The notes under the pieces are model-generated. The model was not told where the DNA came from, made no database searches, and saw nothing but the letters and a program-made list of their open reading frames with translations. Both the position numbers and the translations under genes were made by a program. DNA of 64,000 nt from Pinirhizobacter soli. GTDB taxonomy: Bacteria; Pseudomonadota; Gammaproteobacteria; Xanthomonadales; Rhodanobacteraceae. Shown here in pieces: positions 16,642 through 25,273 of the stretch (within the stretch, counting starts at the first letter, position 1; each line of letters starts with the position of its first letter). Location of the stretch: positions 1 through 64,000 of the forward strand of contig NZ_JADZLQ010000003.1 of NCBI RefSeq assembly GCF_015905305.1, given 5' to 3'.

Positions 16642-18597
16642 CTATGCTGCGTCGAAAACATCCTGAGTATGGATGGCTTGGCCCTCGAAGAGATTTAGTT
16701 GGCGAACATGCGCCTGGGCAGCGACAGGATCGGCTGTGAAAAGCACGACAGCCAAATCCTTCAACGCCCTTGTGCAGCTAACATAGAAAAGGCGACGCGT
16801 CCGATCCACGGTAGTCTCTTCACCCGCATCGATGTGTCTGCGATCATTATCCGAGAGCTCCCTAAGCCCTAAATACTTATCGTAGGAAAACTGAAAATGG
16901 GTGCTTTCGGCGTCATCGAGAACGACTAGCACTCTTGCAAATTCGGCGCCTTTGATCCCCTGCTGAGTCCAAAAGGGTGATCGTTCCGAGATATAGGTTT
17001 GGTACGCTAGAAGTTGACTTGCGGGACAAGCCAGGAAGGCGTCCATTGAAGCCAGCTCCTTGTCCGCCTCATCGTCTTCCTCCTCGTCATCATCTGCCGA
17101 GTCTTCACCGGCGACGGGCTGATCAACGAGCGCGGCTGCCTCAGGCTCGAGATAGGACACGAGCCTAGGATCGAAGATCAGCAGCCCAGACGAGTGGGCC
17201 AACTTCAGAATCTCGCCGATGGTCGCGCCGGAGTTACCCGCGATTGCGGCCGAGACTTGAGCGACAGACTCCCCCATCTTTCGCAGCCGTGTGGAAACGT
17301 CGACGCCGACCAGCGAGTCCTTCTCTAGCAAGGGCGAATATCTCCGGAGGAGTTGCATCACTTCGAACTCGCGGCCCGAAGCGGCTGCCACCGCGACTGG
17401 AATCAGAAATCCAACACACGGTGAAATTGGCCACGCGGTTCCGTCCAAGAAGCCGTTCTTGAATACTTCAGGCGCTTTGGTGTTTAGCGCCGCATAGAGG
17501 TCTCCGAAACCCAATCTCTTCGCAGCCATCTGGTGGACAATAACGAGTAGCTTTACCCGGTCTTGGTCATCCACACCGTGCCGCCAGGCCTCGTCATCCG
17601 TCTGTGCGGCCATCCAGTCGCGAACTCGGATTAGGTTGGCGTCTCGCGTATTGTTAGCTGGAAGAATGAAAAGATGCGCAGTACCTTCGGGCGTTGGGAT
17701 GACACCGTCCGGGCCCAGCCGTGTGCCAGCGACCTGGACAAGGTCGTCCCCATCGCGACGAATGGCATTTGCCAGGTTCAGAACTTTGGTCGAGCAGCGA
17801 AAATTCTCCGGCTTCGGAATGTCCGCCCAGGCGGGCTCGGGCTCGACTAGTCCCGAACCCGTCGCGTAGATGCGCTGCATGGGGTCACCGAAGAAACCGA
17901 GGCAAAGCGTTGCGCTTGGTTCCTGTTCAACGGTCTTTAGAGCTTCAATGACTTCGGCCGTCGTGTCTTGGCTTTCATCCACGAAAACGAAAGGGAACTG
18001 CCGGGCCAGAAGGGTTCGAAAGAGGGGCCGCTCAGCGATAAGGAAGGGTACGAGTTTTAGGATGTCATCGTGACCCAAAACACCTTTCGGGTAGTCGCTG
18101 CCCGTGCCGTAGCGAAATCCTTTGACCCCAGATATCAGCCCTAAATGGCGGGTAAAGCGATCCAGATCACGAGCATCTTTGTCCTTCGTCCGCTGCTGGA
18201 CGCGGGGACCATAGTTCGCGCGCTTCTCTTCGAGCGCCGCTGTTTTTTCAGCGATCCGCGTCGAAACCCAAGCGCGAATGTCATTTTGAAAAGGCTTGGC
18301 GAGCATCCACATAAAGCTGTGAATCGTGGAGACATGGACAAGCGGGTCGTTTCCGACATCTCTCCAAATCTCCCCGGCGGCAACCTCTGTGTACGTGATG
18401 CAAGCGACCCGTTGCCGCGATTTTCTCAATCGTTCTCCGTGGAGCTGTATGACCGACGAAAGCCCCTTAATGAGAGACGTCGTCTTACCAGAACCGGCCC
18501 CGGCTTTCATGATAAAGCTACGAGGAGGGGTTTCACTGACACAGGTCCGCAGATCGATGTCAGCCTGAGTGTCCGGCTTATTTGCCCGGCTGCTCAC
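16642..18597 (-). CDS. UvrD/Rep-like helicase, Gabija GajB-like
   Basis: A superfamily 1 helicase of 651 residues with motifs in order: Walker A AGAGSGKTT (32-40), TYTEVAAGEI, Walker B FVFVDESQDT, motif III GDPMQRIYA, NFRCSTKVLNLANAIR, KGAEFARVLVVLDD and motif VI RLFYVSCTRAL. It also has an acidic run (DSADDDEEEDDEADKE) before the C-terminal motifs. It starts with a GTG that overlaps the stop of the OLD nuclease gene (GTGA). Such an OLD-TOPRIM nuclease plus UvrD-like helicase is the composition of Gabija systems, where GajB works with GajA against phage. It is longer than typical GajB (about 500 residues), so subtype assignment is uncertain. Confidence 0.82.
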   Translation of the reverse strand: MSSRANKPDTQADIDLRTCVSETPPRSFIMKAGAGSGKTTSLIKGLSSVIQLHGERLRKSRQRVACITYTEVAAGEIWRDVGNDPLVHVSTIHSFMWMLAKPFQNDIRAWVSTRIAEKTAALEEKRANYGPRVQQRTKDKDARDLDRFTRHLGLISGVKGFRYGTGSDYPKGVLGHDDILKLVPFLIAERPLFRTLLARQFPFVFVDESQDTTAEVIEALKTVEQEPSATLCLGFFGDPMQRIYATGSGLVEPEPAWADIPKPENFRCSTKVLNLANAIRRDGDDLVQVAGTRLGPDGVIPTPEGTAHLFILPANNTRDANLIRVRDWMAAQTDDEAWRHGVDDQDRVKLLVIVHQMAAKRLGFGDLYAALNTKAPEVFKNGFLDGTAWPISPCVGFLIPVAVAAASGREFEVMQLLRRYSPLLEKDSLVGVDVSTRLRKMGESVAQVSAAIAGNSGATIGEILKLAHSSGLLIFDPRLVSYLEPEAAALVDQPVAGEDSADDDEEEDDEADKELASMDAFLACPASQLLAYQTYISERSPFWTQQGIKGAEFARVLVVLDDAESTHFQFSYDKYLGLRELSDNDRRHIDAGEETTVDRTRRLFYVSCTRALKDLAVVLFTADPVAAQAHVRQLNLFEGQAIHTQDVFDAA

Positions 18598-20921
18598 GCC
18601 CTTGCCTCCACAGCAATGTCTTCCGCGTCAAGGGCAGCTTGAGGGAGGGAGGGCTCCAGCTCGATCCTAACCTCTTCCTTCAACCAAATGAGCCCGTCGC
18701 GAATGTACGCAGGCACGTGCCACGAACCCGTTTCCTCCGTTAGGACAGCAAGAGCGAATTTGGTCTTATCGAAACTCTTACGCGACACCTTCTCATGAAG
18801 CCCCTTGGCCAGAGCCGCTGGATCGGCAACGGCGCCTTTTACGACTAGCCCCAGTTGCTTCCGTTCTGGAGCTTGCGACCATTCAGGGTTTTCGAGGCCG
18901 AAGTCTTCCTCTAACGTTCGGCCGCATAGAATCTCGGTGGCTCCGTTCCACGTGACGGCGCGCTCAGTTTGGTAAGCCACGCGGACCTTTGCACCGTCAT
19001 CGAGGTCGTGGGTTTTGTCGGCCTGGGAAGCCTCGCGGAGCTCCCCAATCGTCAGCTTTCCTGGGAGCCACTTAATTAGCGTCTGGTTTGACGTTGCGGC
19101 TCCAGGTTCGCTTGGCAAACAGGCCTTCCCGTATTTCTTTCTGACGGGCGTTGGGTGTTGTCCATCTGCGACTACGCCCAGCGCCTCGCCACCCCGCTCC
19201 TCTTGAGCCGCGCCCTCGCCCTCAGCACCCTCGGCCGGAACGTCGAATTCCTCGACTTCGTCGCCTTCCTCTGCATCAGCCCCAGCCGGAGCAGCCACGA
19301 GGGCAACACTGTCGATATCGGTGATTATCAAGGTCGTCAAGCCGAGGAACTCGATAAGCGACCGGAATCGGTGTCCAAAGGCACCACCAACCTCAAGAAT
19401 GCAGAGACAGGCCGAGCGGAGGGTTCTTGCTACCTGCTGGATCATTACCGGCAGGAGAAGGCGCTCGACGTTGCCTTCGACAAGGATGGCAGCGTCCGAG
19501 AAGAACAGATCACAATGGGTGAGCTTCAGGTATCTCTCGAGAAAATCTCGATCGTCAGGTTGAGCTTGATAGAAGGCCGAGAGATTTAGGACTGTCGTCA
19601 GCTGTTCCGAACCGTCCTTCTTGCGCCGGAAAAACCGGATCGGTTTGAAGCCGCGCTCGTAGAGAATGTGTGGCGAATGGGTTGTGATGACCATCTGGCT
19701 GGCAAAAATGCTGCCGTCATCCCCTTCAATTTTCAGGAGGTCCAGAACATTGCGGATAAAAACCTGTTGGAGCTGGGCGTGTAAGTGGGCCTCTGGCTCT
19801 TCAACGAAGATTAGATGCAGCGGTGGGCGATTATCCATCGTCGCCCATCTGGCCTGGGCATCCAGTATTTCCACGACCATGTAGATGAGGTTTTTGAACC
19901 CAAGACCATTGTAGGTGTCGGGCAAAGTGGCAGCACCGTCGTCACCCCCGATTTGGTAATGAACTCGGGCGTCCTGGCTCATGACATGAGCCGGATCCAG
20001 CGCTGACATGATCTTCAGCTGAGGGTTGTTGACGCCGGGGTAACCGAGCTCGGCGAGCCGATTGAGCATCGGCTTGAAAACGCCGTCCAAGTGAACGTTC
20101 AACGCTTGCTCGGAATCGAAGAGCGCCTTCAGGGCTACGTGGTCGTCCTGCCTCTGCTTGAGGTTTCGCTTATAGAAGCGGCTCAGTCGCTTGGACAAAT
20201 CCTCAGACCTACCGCCTCCTGCTTCAGCGCTGGGGTCGGATAGGTGCCTCTGTGCGCCAAGGTTATCGATCTGAATGAGAGACTTCAGTATTGTCCCGCC
20301 GCCCGGCTCTCCCTCCAACTGGTCGGGAACGTAGTCACCAATCTCCCGGAAACTGTCGTCGAAACGCGCACGGTCTAGGATAAAGTAGCGAAGGTCGTAT
20401 TCGTTCTTCAACTCCCGCTGAAGGTAATCCGTAAGAGATCGTGGCCAAGGCACATATTGAGACCCAGGCGGCAGTTCGGCGGCCTGTTCTGCGCCCCTTG
20501 TCTTGGCAGTCTGGTAATTCCGGACAACATCCAAGGCGCTCCGAGCCGTTAGAGAAACTCGTATGCCAACCTTTGTGCCTTCCCACGCAGTGCTCGGTAG
20601 CAGGGGAATGACGAGGTAGAGGTCGGGCGCGGCCACCTCGAACCAGAGGTCAAGATCAATGCTTGGCAGTGCAAAATCGTCTTGTATCGGCGCGGCCAAA
20701 TCGGTGTCGCCCGCGTCATCGAAGACCTTCCAAGATGAGGCGCTAAAGTCATATAGGCTAAAGCGGTCTTTCCCACCGGAGATGAACGAGTGGACAGCCT
20801 GAGTCGCCGAAGTCTTCCCGCTGTTATTCGATCCCACGAATATCGAGATGTCGTCTGCTAGCTCGATATGCGCGTCTTTTAGGCGCCGAAAATTCCGCAC
20901 GCGGTACGAATGAAGATGCAC
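18594..20921 (-). CDS. OLD-family ATPase with TOPRIM nuclease domain, Gabija GajA-like
   Basis: A 775-residue class 2 OLD-type protein. The N-terminal ABC ATPase has Walker [14 protein letters not shown], a Walker B/signature region [16 protein letters not shown] and the switch His in ITTHSPHIL. The C-terminal TOPRIM nuclease has [14 protein letters not shown] and the acidic IITDIDS, so metal ligands are present. Between TOPRIM elements lies an acidic, low-complexity insert (about residues 547-590) that makes it longer than classic GajA (about 580). The start is GTG at 20921 behind a G-rich site. The helicase gene overlaps its stop, so the two are a coupled pair, most likely an anti-phage module. 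Confidence 0.85.
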   Translation of the reverse strand: MHLHSYRVRNFRRLKDAHIELADDISIFVGSNNSGKTSATQAVHSFISGGKDRFSLYDFSASSWKVFDDAGDTDLAAPIQDDFALPSIDLDLWFEVAAPDLYLVIPLLPSTAWEGTKVGIRVSLTARSALDVVRNYQTAKTRGAEQAAELPPGSQYVPWPRSLTDYLQRELKNEYDLRYFILDRARFDDSFREIGDYVPDQLEGEPGGGTILKSLIQIDNLGAQRHLSDPSAEAGGGRSEDLSKRLSRFYKRNLKQRQDDHVALKALFDSEQALNVHLDGVFKPMLNRLAELGYPGVNNPQLKIMSALDPAHVMSQDARVHYQIGGDDGAATLPDTYNGLGFKNLIYMVVEILDAQARWATMDNRPPLHLIFVEEPEAHLHAQLQQVFIRNVLDLLKIEGDDGSIFASQMVITTHSPHILYERGFKPIRFFRRKKDGSEQLTTVLNLSAFYQAQPDDRDFLERYLKLTHCDLFFSDAAILVEGNVERLLLPVMIQQVARTLRSACLCILEVGGAFGHRFRSLIEFLGLTTLIITDIDSVALVAAPAGADAEEGDEVEEFDVPAEGAEGEGAAQEERGGEALGVVADGQHPTPVRKKYGKACLPSEPGAATSNQTLIKWLPGKLTIGELREASQADKTHDLDDGAKVRVAYQTERAVTWNGATEILCGRTLEEDFGLENPEWSQAPERKQLGLVVKGAVADPAALAKGLHEKVSRKSFDKTKFALAVLTEETGSWHVPAYIRDGLIWLKEEVRIELEPSLPQAALDAEDIAVEARA

Positions 20922-21138
20922 GCAAGCCCCCCAGCTTTTGTTGTATCTGAAAATCTATGACTACCTACGCGGGAAGTCGACGGATGCGTCGCCGTCTTTC
21001 CATCGCGGCTATCGCAGGGGCTTCACTCCGCGCGCTGCAAAAAACCAACGATCATCATCAGATCACATTGGGTTGTGTAGGGCCACCCCATCGACTAGCC
21101 GTTTTTTGATCGCCCGGCGGGTAATTGATGGAGGCGTG

Positions 21139-21522
21139 ATGGACCGAACGCCGCTGCGGGACCCGAAAGCCAGCGCCATCTTCCTGAAGTCGCGGCTGGT
21201 CCACCTGCCCTACGAAGTGTTTGCCTGCCTGTTCCTGGACAGTCGCCACCGCGTGCTGGCCTTCGAGGAACTGTTCCGTGGCACCGTGGATGCCGCCTCG
21301 GTCTACCCCCGCGAAGTGGTCCGGGCGTGCCTGGCGCATAACGCCTCGGCGGTGATTCTTGCCCATAACCACCCGTCGGGCGTGGCCGACCCCAGCCAGG
21401 CGGACGTGGCCATCACCCGGGCATTGAGCCGGGCCCTGGAACTGGTGGAGGTTAGGGTCCTCGATCACCTGGTAATCGGTGACGGCGAGCCGGTGTCGAT
21501 GGCCCAGCGCGGCCTGGTCTAG
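21139..21522 (+). CDS. radC: RadC C-terminal JAB/MPN domain, N-terminally truncated
   Basis: From about 21,106 the frame matches the RadC MPN domain: [51 protein letters not shown] and the metal motif [14 protein letters not shown], then [18 protein letters not shown]. The N-terminal helix-hairpin-helix half (about 85 residues of about 225) is missing. The frame runs open upstream to 20938, but that part is not RadC-like. GGAGG sits five bases before the ATG at 21139, so a 127-residue domain could still be made. The truncation coincides with the right edge of the defence island. It may be a pseudogene, and RadC function is unclear in any case. Confidence 0.8.
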   Translation: MDRTPLRDPKASAIFLKSRLVHLPYEVFACLFLDSRHRVLAFEELFRGTVDAASVYPREVVRACLAHNASAVILAHNHPSGVADPSQADVAITRALSRALELVEVRVLDHLVIGDGEPVSMAQRGLV

Positions 21523-21531
21523 GCCCGGTCC

Positions 21532-21563
21532 AAAAAAACGGCGCGGTTGCCGCACCGCGCCGT
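21532..21563 (-). terminator. Rho-independent terminator reading on the minus strand
   Basis: A perfect 10-bp stem, ACGGCGCGGT (21538-21547) with ACCGCGCCGT (21554-21563), encloses a 6-base loop. On the minus strand it is followed by seven T residues (21538-21532). The T-run is on the minus-strand side only, so it does not serve radC on the plus strand. No annotated gene lies upstream on the minus strand, which points to an unrecognised short transcript. Confidence 0.75.
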
Positions 21564-21709
21564 GGGTGCCGTCATCGTGAGGGGAGAATCCGATGAGTCG
21601 GCGGTGTCCTTGGCAGGGGAGGTGCGTCGGACAAAGCAATTGTGCGGGCAACCGATGACATCGCCATGACGGCGGGCTTTCTACCCCGTGGCGAATGCCC
21701 TTTTGCAAG

Positions 21710-21718
21710 TTATGCACA
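21710..21718 (+). promoter_or_regulatory. DnaA-box match
   Basis: TTATGCACA fits the DnaA consensus TTATNCACA exactly. A second match lies 163 bases away. It may bind DnaA or may be chance; there are no other origin features nearby. Confidence 0.35.
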
Positions 21719-21872
21719 AAGTCGATTTCCCGAGGTTGGCGGACTTATTTCGAGCCAGGCCACATCATAAGCTTGCAACTTATTGATTTTTCACGACCGG
21801 TTGTGTGACGTTCGCATTTCCTTGCGGCGCTGCGGCAAGACATGACATCCGGCGCGTTTCTTGCCCACAGAG

Positions 21873-21881
21873 TTATCCACA
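21873..21881 (+). promoter_or_regulatory. DnaA-box match
   Basis: TTATCCACA, the highest-affinity form of the DnaA box, lies 93 bases upstream of the argS start. It could link argS or an adjacent small transcript to DnaA. The function is inferred only from the motif. Confidence 0.4.
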
Positions 21882-21973
21882 GGCAGGAGCCGTTTCGAAA
21901 AAGGCTTTCGTGGCCGGGCTTTGGCGACACGGTCTGCTAGGATTGCCGGTTCCCCCAGCTACCAGCGCCCGCC

Positions 21974-23662
21974 GTGAAAGACCAGCTTCGGAACCTCGTG
22001 CTCAAGGCCATCGACAGCCTGACTTCGGCAGGCTTCCTGCCCGCCGACGCCACCGTGCCAGCCTTCGTGGTCGAGCGCACCCGAAGCCGGGAGCATGGTG
22101 ATTTTGCGACCAATGTGGCCATGTTGCTTACAAAAGCAGCAGGCCGGAAGCCGCGCGAGGTGGCCGAGACGCTGGTTGCCGCCCTGCCCAAAGGCGGGTT
22201 GATCGACCGCGTGGAGATCGCCGGGCCCGGCTTCATCAACTTTTTCCTGGGCCGGGATGCCTACAAGAACCTCCTTTCGGAGGTTTTTACCCAGGGCAAT
22301 GATTTTGGCCGCAACACCACAGGCCAGGGCCGGATGGTGGGCGTGGAGTACGTCTCGGCCAATCCCACCGGCCCTTTGCATGTAGGCCACGGCCGCAACG
22401 CCGTGCTGGGCGACTGCCTGGCGCGCCTGCTCGGCGCCACCGGCCACGACGTGCGCCGCGAGTTCTACTACAACGATGCCGGCGTGCAGATCCAAAACCT
22501 GGCCATTTCCGTACAGGCGCGAGCCCGGGGCATCGAGCCGGGCGCCGACGGCTGGCCGGAAGCCGGCTACCGCGGTGACTACATCGCCGACGTCGCCCGG
22601 GCCTACCTGTCCGGCGAATCGGTTCAGGCCGACGGCCGCACCGTCACCGGCGCGAAGGACGTGGAGAACCTCGATGCTATCCGCGAGTTCGCGGTGGCCG
22701 CCCTGCGCCACGAGCAAGATCTGGATCTTGCAGCCTTCGGCGTCGAAATGGACGTGTACTTCCTGGAATCGTCGCTCTACTCCGGCGGCAAGGTGGAAGA
22801 AACCGTCCGCGAGCTGGTCAAGCACGGCCATACCTACGAAGAAGGCGGCGCCCTTTGGCTGCGCAGCACCGACTACGGTGACGACAAGGACCGCGTGATG
22901 CGCAAGTCCGACGGCACCTATACCTATTTCGTGCCGGACGTGGCGTACCACCTGAGCAAGTGGCAGCGCGGCTACCAGGACGCGGTGACCGTGCTCGGCT
23001 CGGACCACCACGGCACCCTGATGCGCGTGAAGGCCGGCCTGCAGGCGCTGGACCAGGGCATCCCCAAGGATTACCCGCACTACGTGCTGTACCAGATGAT
23101 CACGGTGATGCGCGGCGGCGAGGAGGTGAAGATCTCCAAGCGCGCCGGTTCCTACCTTACCTTGCGCGACCTGATCGACGAGGCGGGGCGCGACGCCACG
23201 CGTTATTTCCTGATCGCGCGGAAATCGGACTCCCAGCTGGTGTTCGACATCGACCTTGCGCGTTCGCAGAGCAACGACAACCCGGTGTATTACATCCAGT
23301 ACGCGCACGCCCGGGTGTGCCGCGTCCTGGAAGAACTGGGCGAACGCGGCTTCACCTATGACCGCGAAGCCGGCATGGCGGCGTTCGGCGAGCTCCAAAG
23401 CGAACACGAAACCGCCGTGATGGTGGAACTGGCCCGCTACCCCGAGGTGGTGGAAACCGCAGCCACGAATCTTGAACCGCACCTAGTTGCGCAATATTTG
23501 CGCGAGCTCGCCGGCGCGCTGCACAGCTATTATCACGAGCACAAGTGGATCGTTGACGACACGGGCCTTCGCAACGCCCGCGTTACGCTGGCGCTGGCCA
23601 CGCGGCAGGTCCTTCGCAACGGGCTTGACCTGCTGGGCATCAGCGCACCGGAGAAAATGTAA
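21974..23662 (+). CDS. argS: Arginyl-tRNA synthetase
   Basis: Charges tRNA-Arg. The 562-residue class I enzyme has the ArgS-specific N-terminal domain, the HIGH motif as HVGHGRN after SANPTGPL, the KMSKS counterpart [13 protein letters not shown], and a C-terminal DALR anticodon-binding domain ([10 protein letters not shown] ... HSYYHEHKW). The start is GTG at 21974. The downstream SPOR gene begins in its stop codon (TAATG). Confidence 0.97.
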   Translation: MKDQLRNLVLKAIDSLTSAGFLPADATVPAFVVERTRSREHGDFATNVAMLLTKAAGRKPREVAETLVAALPKGGLIDRVEIAGPGFINFFLGRDAYKNLLSEVFTQGNDFGRNTTGQGRMVGVEYVSANPTGPLHVGHGRNAVLGDCLARLLGATGHDVRREFYYNDAGVQIQNLAISVQARARGIEPGADGWPEAGYRGDYIADVARAYLSGESVQADGRTVTGAKDVENLDAIREFAVAALRHEQDLDLAAFGVEMDVYFLESSLYSGGKVEETVRELVKHGHTYEEGGALWLRSTDYGDDKDRVMRKSDGTYTYFVPDVAYHLSKWQRGYQDAVTVLGSDHHGTLMRVKAGLQALDQGIPKDYPHYVLYQMITVMRGGEEVKISKRAGSYLTLRDLIDEAGRDATRYFLIARKSDSQLVFDIDLARSQSNDNPVYYIQYAHARVCRVLEELGERGFTYDREAGMAAFGELQSEHETAVMVELARYPEVVETAATNLEPHLVAQYLRELAGALHSYYHEHKWIVDDTGLRNARVTLALATRQVLRNGLDLLGISAPEKM

Positions 23663-24399
23663 TGGCAGCACGCAAGACCAAGGGCCGCGGCAAGCAGGCC
23701 GTACGCAACAGCAGCGGCGGCATGCCCGGCTGGGGCTGGGCGATCATCGGCATCCTGGCCGGTGCCGTGCTGATGGCCGTGGTGCTGAAGGGCTCTTTCC
23801 TGCCACTGCAGCGGCCCAACGGCCCCGCGCCCAACCCGCAGGCTACGGCGCAGAGGGCCTCCGATCCTGGCGTGGCCGAATCCGCACCGGAAGCGGACAA
23901 GCCGAAGAAGCCCACCTACGACTTCTATTCCGTGCTATCGGAAAAAGAAGTACGTATTCCCGATGCGGAGATCAGCGCGCAGGCCCAGGCCGAAGCCAAG
24001 GCCCGCCAGCAGGCGGCCGCGCAGCAGCAGGCCCAGCAGAAGGCGGCCGCGGCCCAGCAACAGGCGGGCACCGCCCCGCCGCCGCCTGCCAACCTGCCTG
24101 CCGTGAAGACGGAAACCGTCGCCGCCGTGCCGGCTGCCCCGGCTCCGCCGCCGACATCTTCCAGCGGCGGTTACCTGCTGCAGGTGGGTGCGTTCCCCAG
24201 CGCAAGCGATGCGGAATCGCTCAAAGCCAAGCTCGCCCTGCAGGGTTTCGTCGCCAACGTGCAGACGGTGAAGGTGGGCGGGCAGAACTACAACCGCGTG
24301 CGCCTGGGGCCGTTCAAGTCCGCCACGGAACTGGAATCGACCAAGCAGCGTCTGCAGCAGGCGGGCATCAATGCCATCGCCCTGAAGGAAGGCAGCTAA
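23662..24399 (+). CDS. SPOR domain membrane protein (FtsN-like)
   Basis: A 245-residue bitopic inner-membrane protein. It has a basic N-terminus ([15 protein letters not shown]), one membrane segment (WGWAIIGILAGAVLMAVVL, about residues 24-42), a long proline-, alanine- and glutamine-rich periplasmic linker, and a C-terminal SPOR domain (GGYLLQVGAFPSASDAESL ... YNRVRLGPF). SPOR domains bind denuded peptidoglycan at the division septum, so a role in division or wall remodelling is likely. The ATG overlaps the argS stop. Convergent with the next gene, with only four bases between the stops. Confidence 0.9.
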   Translation: MAARKTKGRGKQAVRNSSGGMPGWGWAIIGILAGAVLMAVVLKGSFLPLQRPNGPAPNPQATAQRASDPGVAESAPEADKPKKPTYDFYSVLSEKEVRIPDAEISAQAQAEAKARQQAAAQQQAQQKAAAAQQQAGTAPPPPANLPAVKTETVAAVPAAPAPPPTSSSGGYLLQVGAFPSASDAESLKAKLALQGFVANVQTVKVGGQNYNRVRLGPFKSATELESTKQRLQQAGINAIALKEGS

Positions 24400-24403
24400 G
24401 GCT

Positions 24404-25273
24404 TCAGGCCTTGCGTTCGCCCCGCTTGATCCGGATCAGCCCGGAAATATCGTCGTCGCCGTAACCTTCGCTCATCAACTGGGCGAAGTCGGCAAGCGAC
24501 TTCTCGATGATGGAACGATCGGTGCCCGCGTCTACCGCCACGCCGCGCACGATGCCAAGATCCTTGTGCAACAGGGCCAGCTTGAAGCCGACGGAGAACT
24601 CGTTGCGCAGCATGGTGGCGCCGCGCTTCTCGAGGAACCAGTTGCCGGCCGCGCCGGCACCGAGCGTGGGCAATAAAGCTTCCGCGTCCAGTCCCAGTGC
24701 TTCGCCCAGCGCCAGCCCTTCGGTCACGGCCTGCGCGATGCCGGCCACGATCACCTGGTTCACCGCCTTGGTCGACTGACCGGCACCGACGCCGCCCATG
24801 TGGGTCACCTTCGCCGCATACGCTTCGAGCACCGGCCGTGCTTTTTCCAGTGCCGCCGCGTCGCCGCCGACCATCACGGACAACTTGCCGTTGCGCGCGC
24901 CTTCCACGCCGCCGGATACCGGCGCATCCAGGAAGGCAATGCCTTTTTCCGCCAGCATCTGTGCCGCGCGCTGCGCGGTGGCGGGCGCGACGGTGGAGTG
25001 GTCGACCACCACCGATCCTTCGCGCAGGTGCGGCAGCAGCGCCGCGACGTTGTCCAGCACGTCCTGGTCGGCCGTGACGCACAGCGCTACCACGTCGCTC
25101 ATGGAGGCGATGGCCTCGATCGACGGCGCGTCCACGCCAAGTTCGCCGGCGAGGTCGTAGGCCTTTTGCTGCGTACGGTTTCCCACTGCCACCAGCAGGC
25201 CCTTGCCGTGCAGGTGACGCGCCATCGACGCGCCCATGGCGCCCAGGCCGATGAAAGAAGCACGCAGGGTCAT
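24404..25273 (-). CDS. NAD(P)-dependent beta-hydroxyacid dehydrogenase (3-hydroxyisobutyrate dehydrogenase family)
   Basis: Cytoplasmic oxidoreductase of the 6-phosphogluconate/3-hydroxyisobutyrate dehydrogenase family, 289 residues. It has the Rossmann motif FIGLGAMGASMARHL at the N-terminus, the substrate-site FLDAPVSGGVEGARNGKLSV, and the catalytic lysine region GGVGAGQSTKAVNQVIVAG. Substrate cannot be told from sequence: 3-hydroxyisobutyrate, tartronate semialdehyde, or a promiscuous glyoxylate/succinate semialdehyde reductase. The ATG at 25273 overlaps the speA stop (ATGA), so it is translated behind arginine decarboxylase. Longer frames upstream would lie inside speA. Confidence 0.87.
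   Translation of the reverse strand: MTLRASFIGLGAMGASMARHLHGKGLLVAVGNRTQQKAYDLAGELGVDAPSIEAIASMSDVVALCVTADQDVLDNVAALLPHLREGSVVVDHSTVAPATAQRAAQMLAEKGIAFLDAPVSGGVEGARNGKLSVMVGGDAAALEKARPVLEAYAAKVTHMGGVGAGQSTKAVNQVIVAGIAQAVTEGLALGEALGLDAEALLPTLGAGAAGNWFLEKRGATMLRNEFSVGFKLALLHKDLGIVRGVAVDAGTDRSIIEKSLADFAQLMSEGYGDDDISGLIRIKRGERKA

Larger units (their letters stand above)
12484..21105. mobile_element. Accessory island between coaBC and truncated radC
   Basis: All genes here are on the minus strand and none belongs to the usual coaBC-radC-argS core: two small unknown genes, a large serine recombinase, an AbiTii protein, a UvrD-like helicase and an OLD nuclease. radC loses its N-terminal half at the right edge (about 21,105). 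I found no radC 5' sequence at the left edge, so this was not a clean insertion, or flanking DNA was lost. No convincing attL/attR pair was identified. The left boundary is only placed as upstream of coaBC. Confidence 0.6.
21564..21973. other. 410-base gap upstream of argS
   Basis: Non-coding on present evidence. A 31-codon minus-strand frame (21667-21572, start MAMSSVARTIALSD) ends nine bases before the terminator stem at 21563 but lacks a good ribosome binding site. So a small RNA is as likely as a small protein. A minus-strand TATGAT near 21,770 could be a -10 box. Two perfect DnaA-box matches also lie here (21710-21718 and 21873-21881). The argS promoter must be in this gap. Confidence 0.4.

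Noticed and set aside
21710-21881. Chromosomal replication origin suggested by two DnaA boxes
   Set aside because: Only two boxes, no AT-rich unwinding region, and no dnaA, dnaN, gidA or parAB neighbours.
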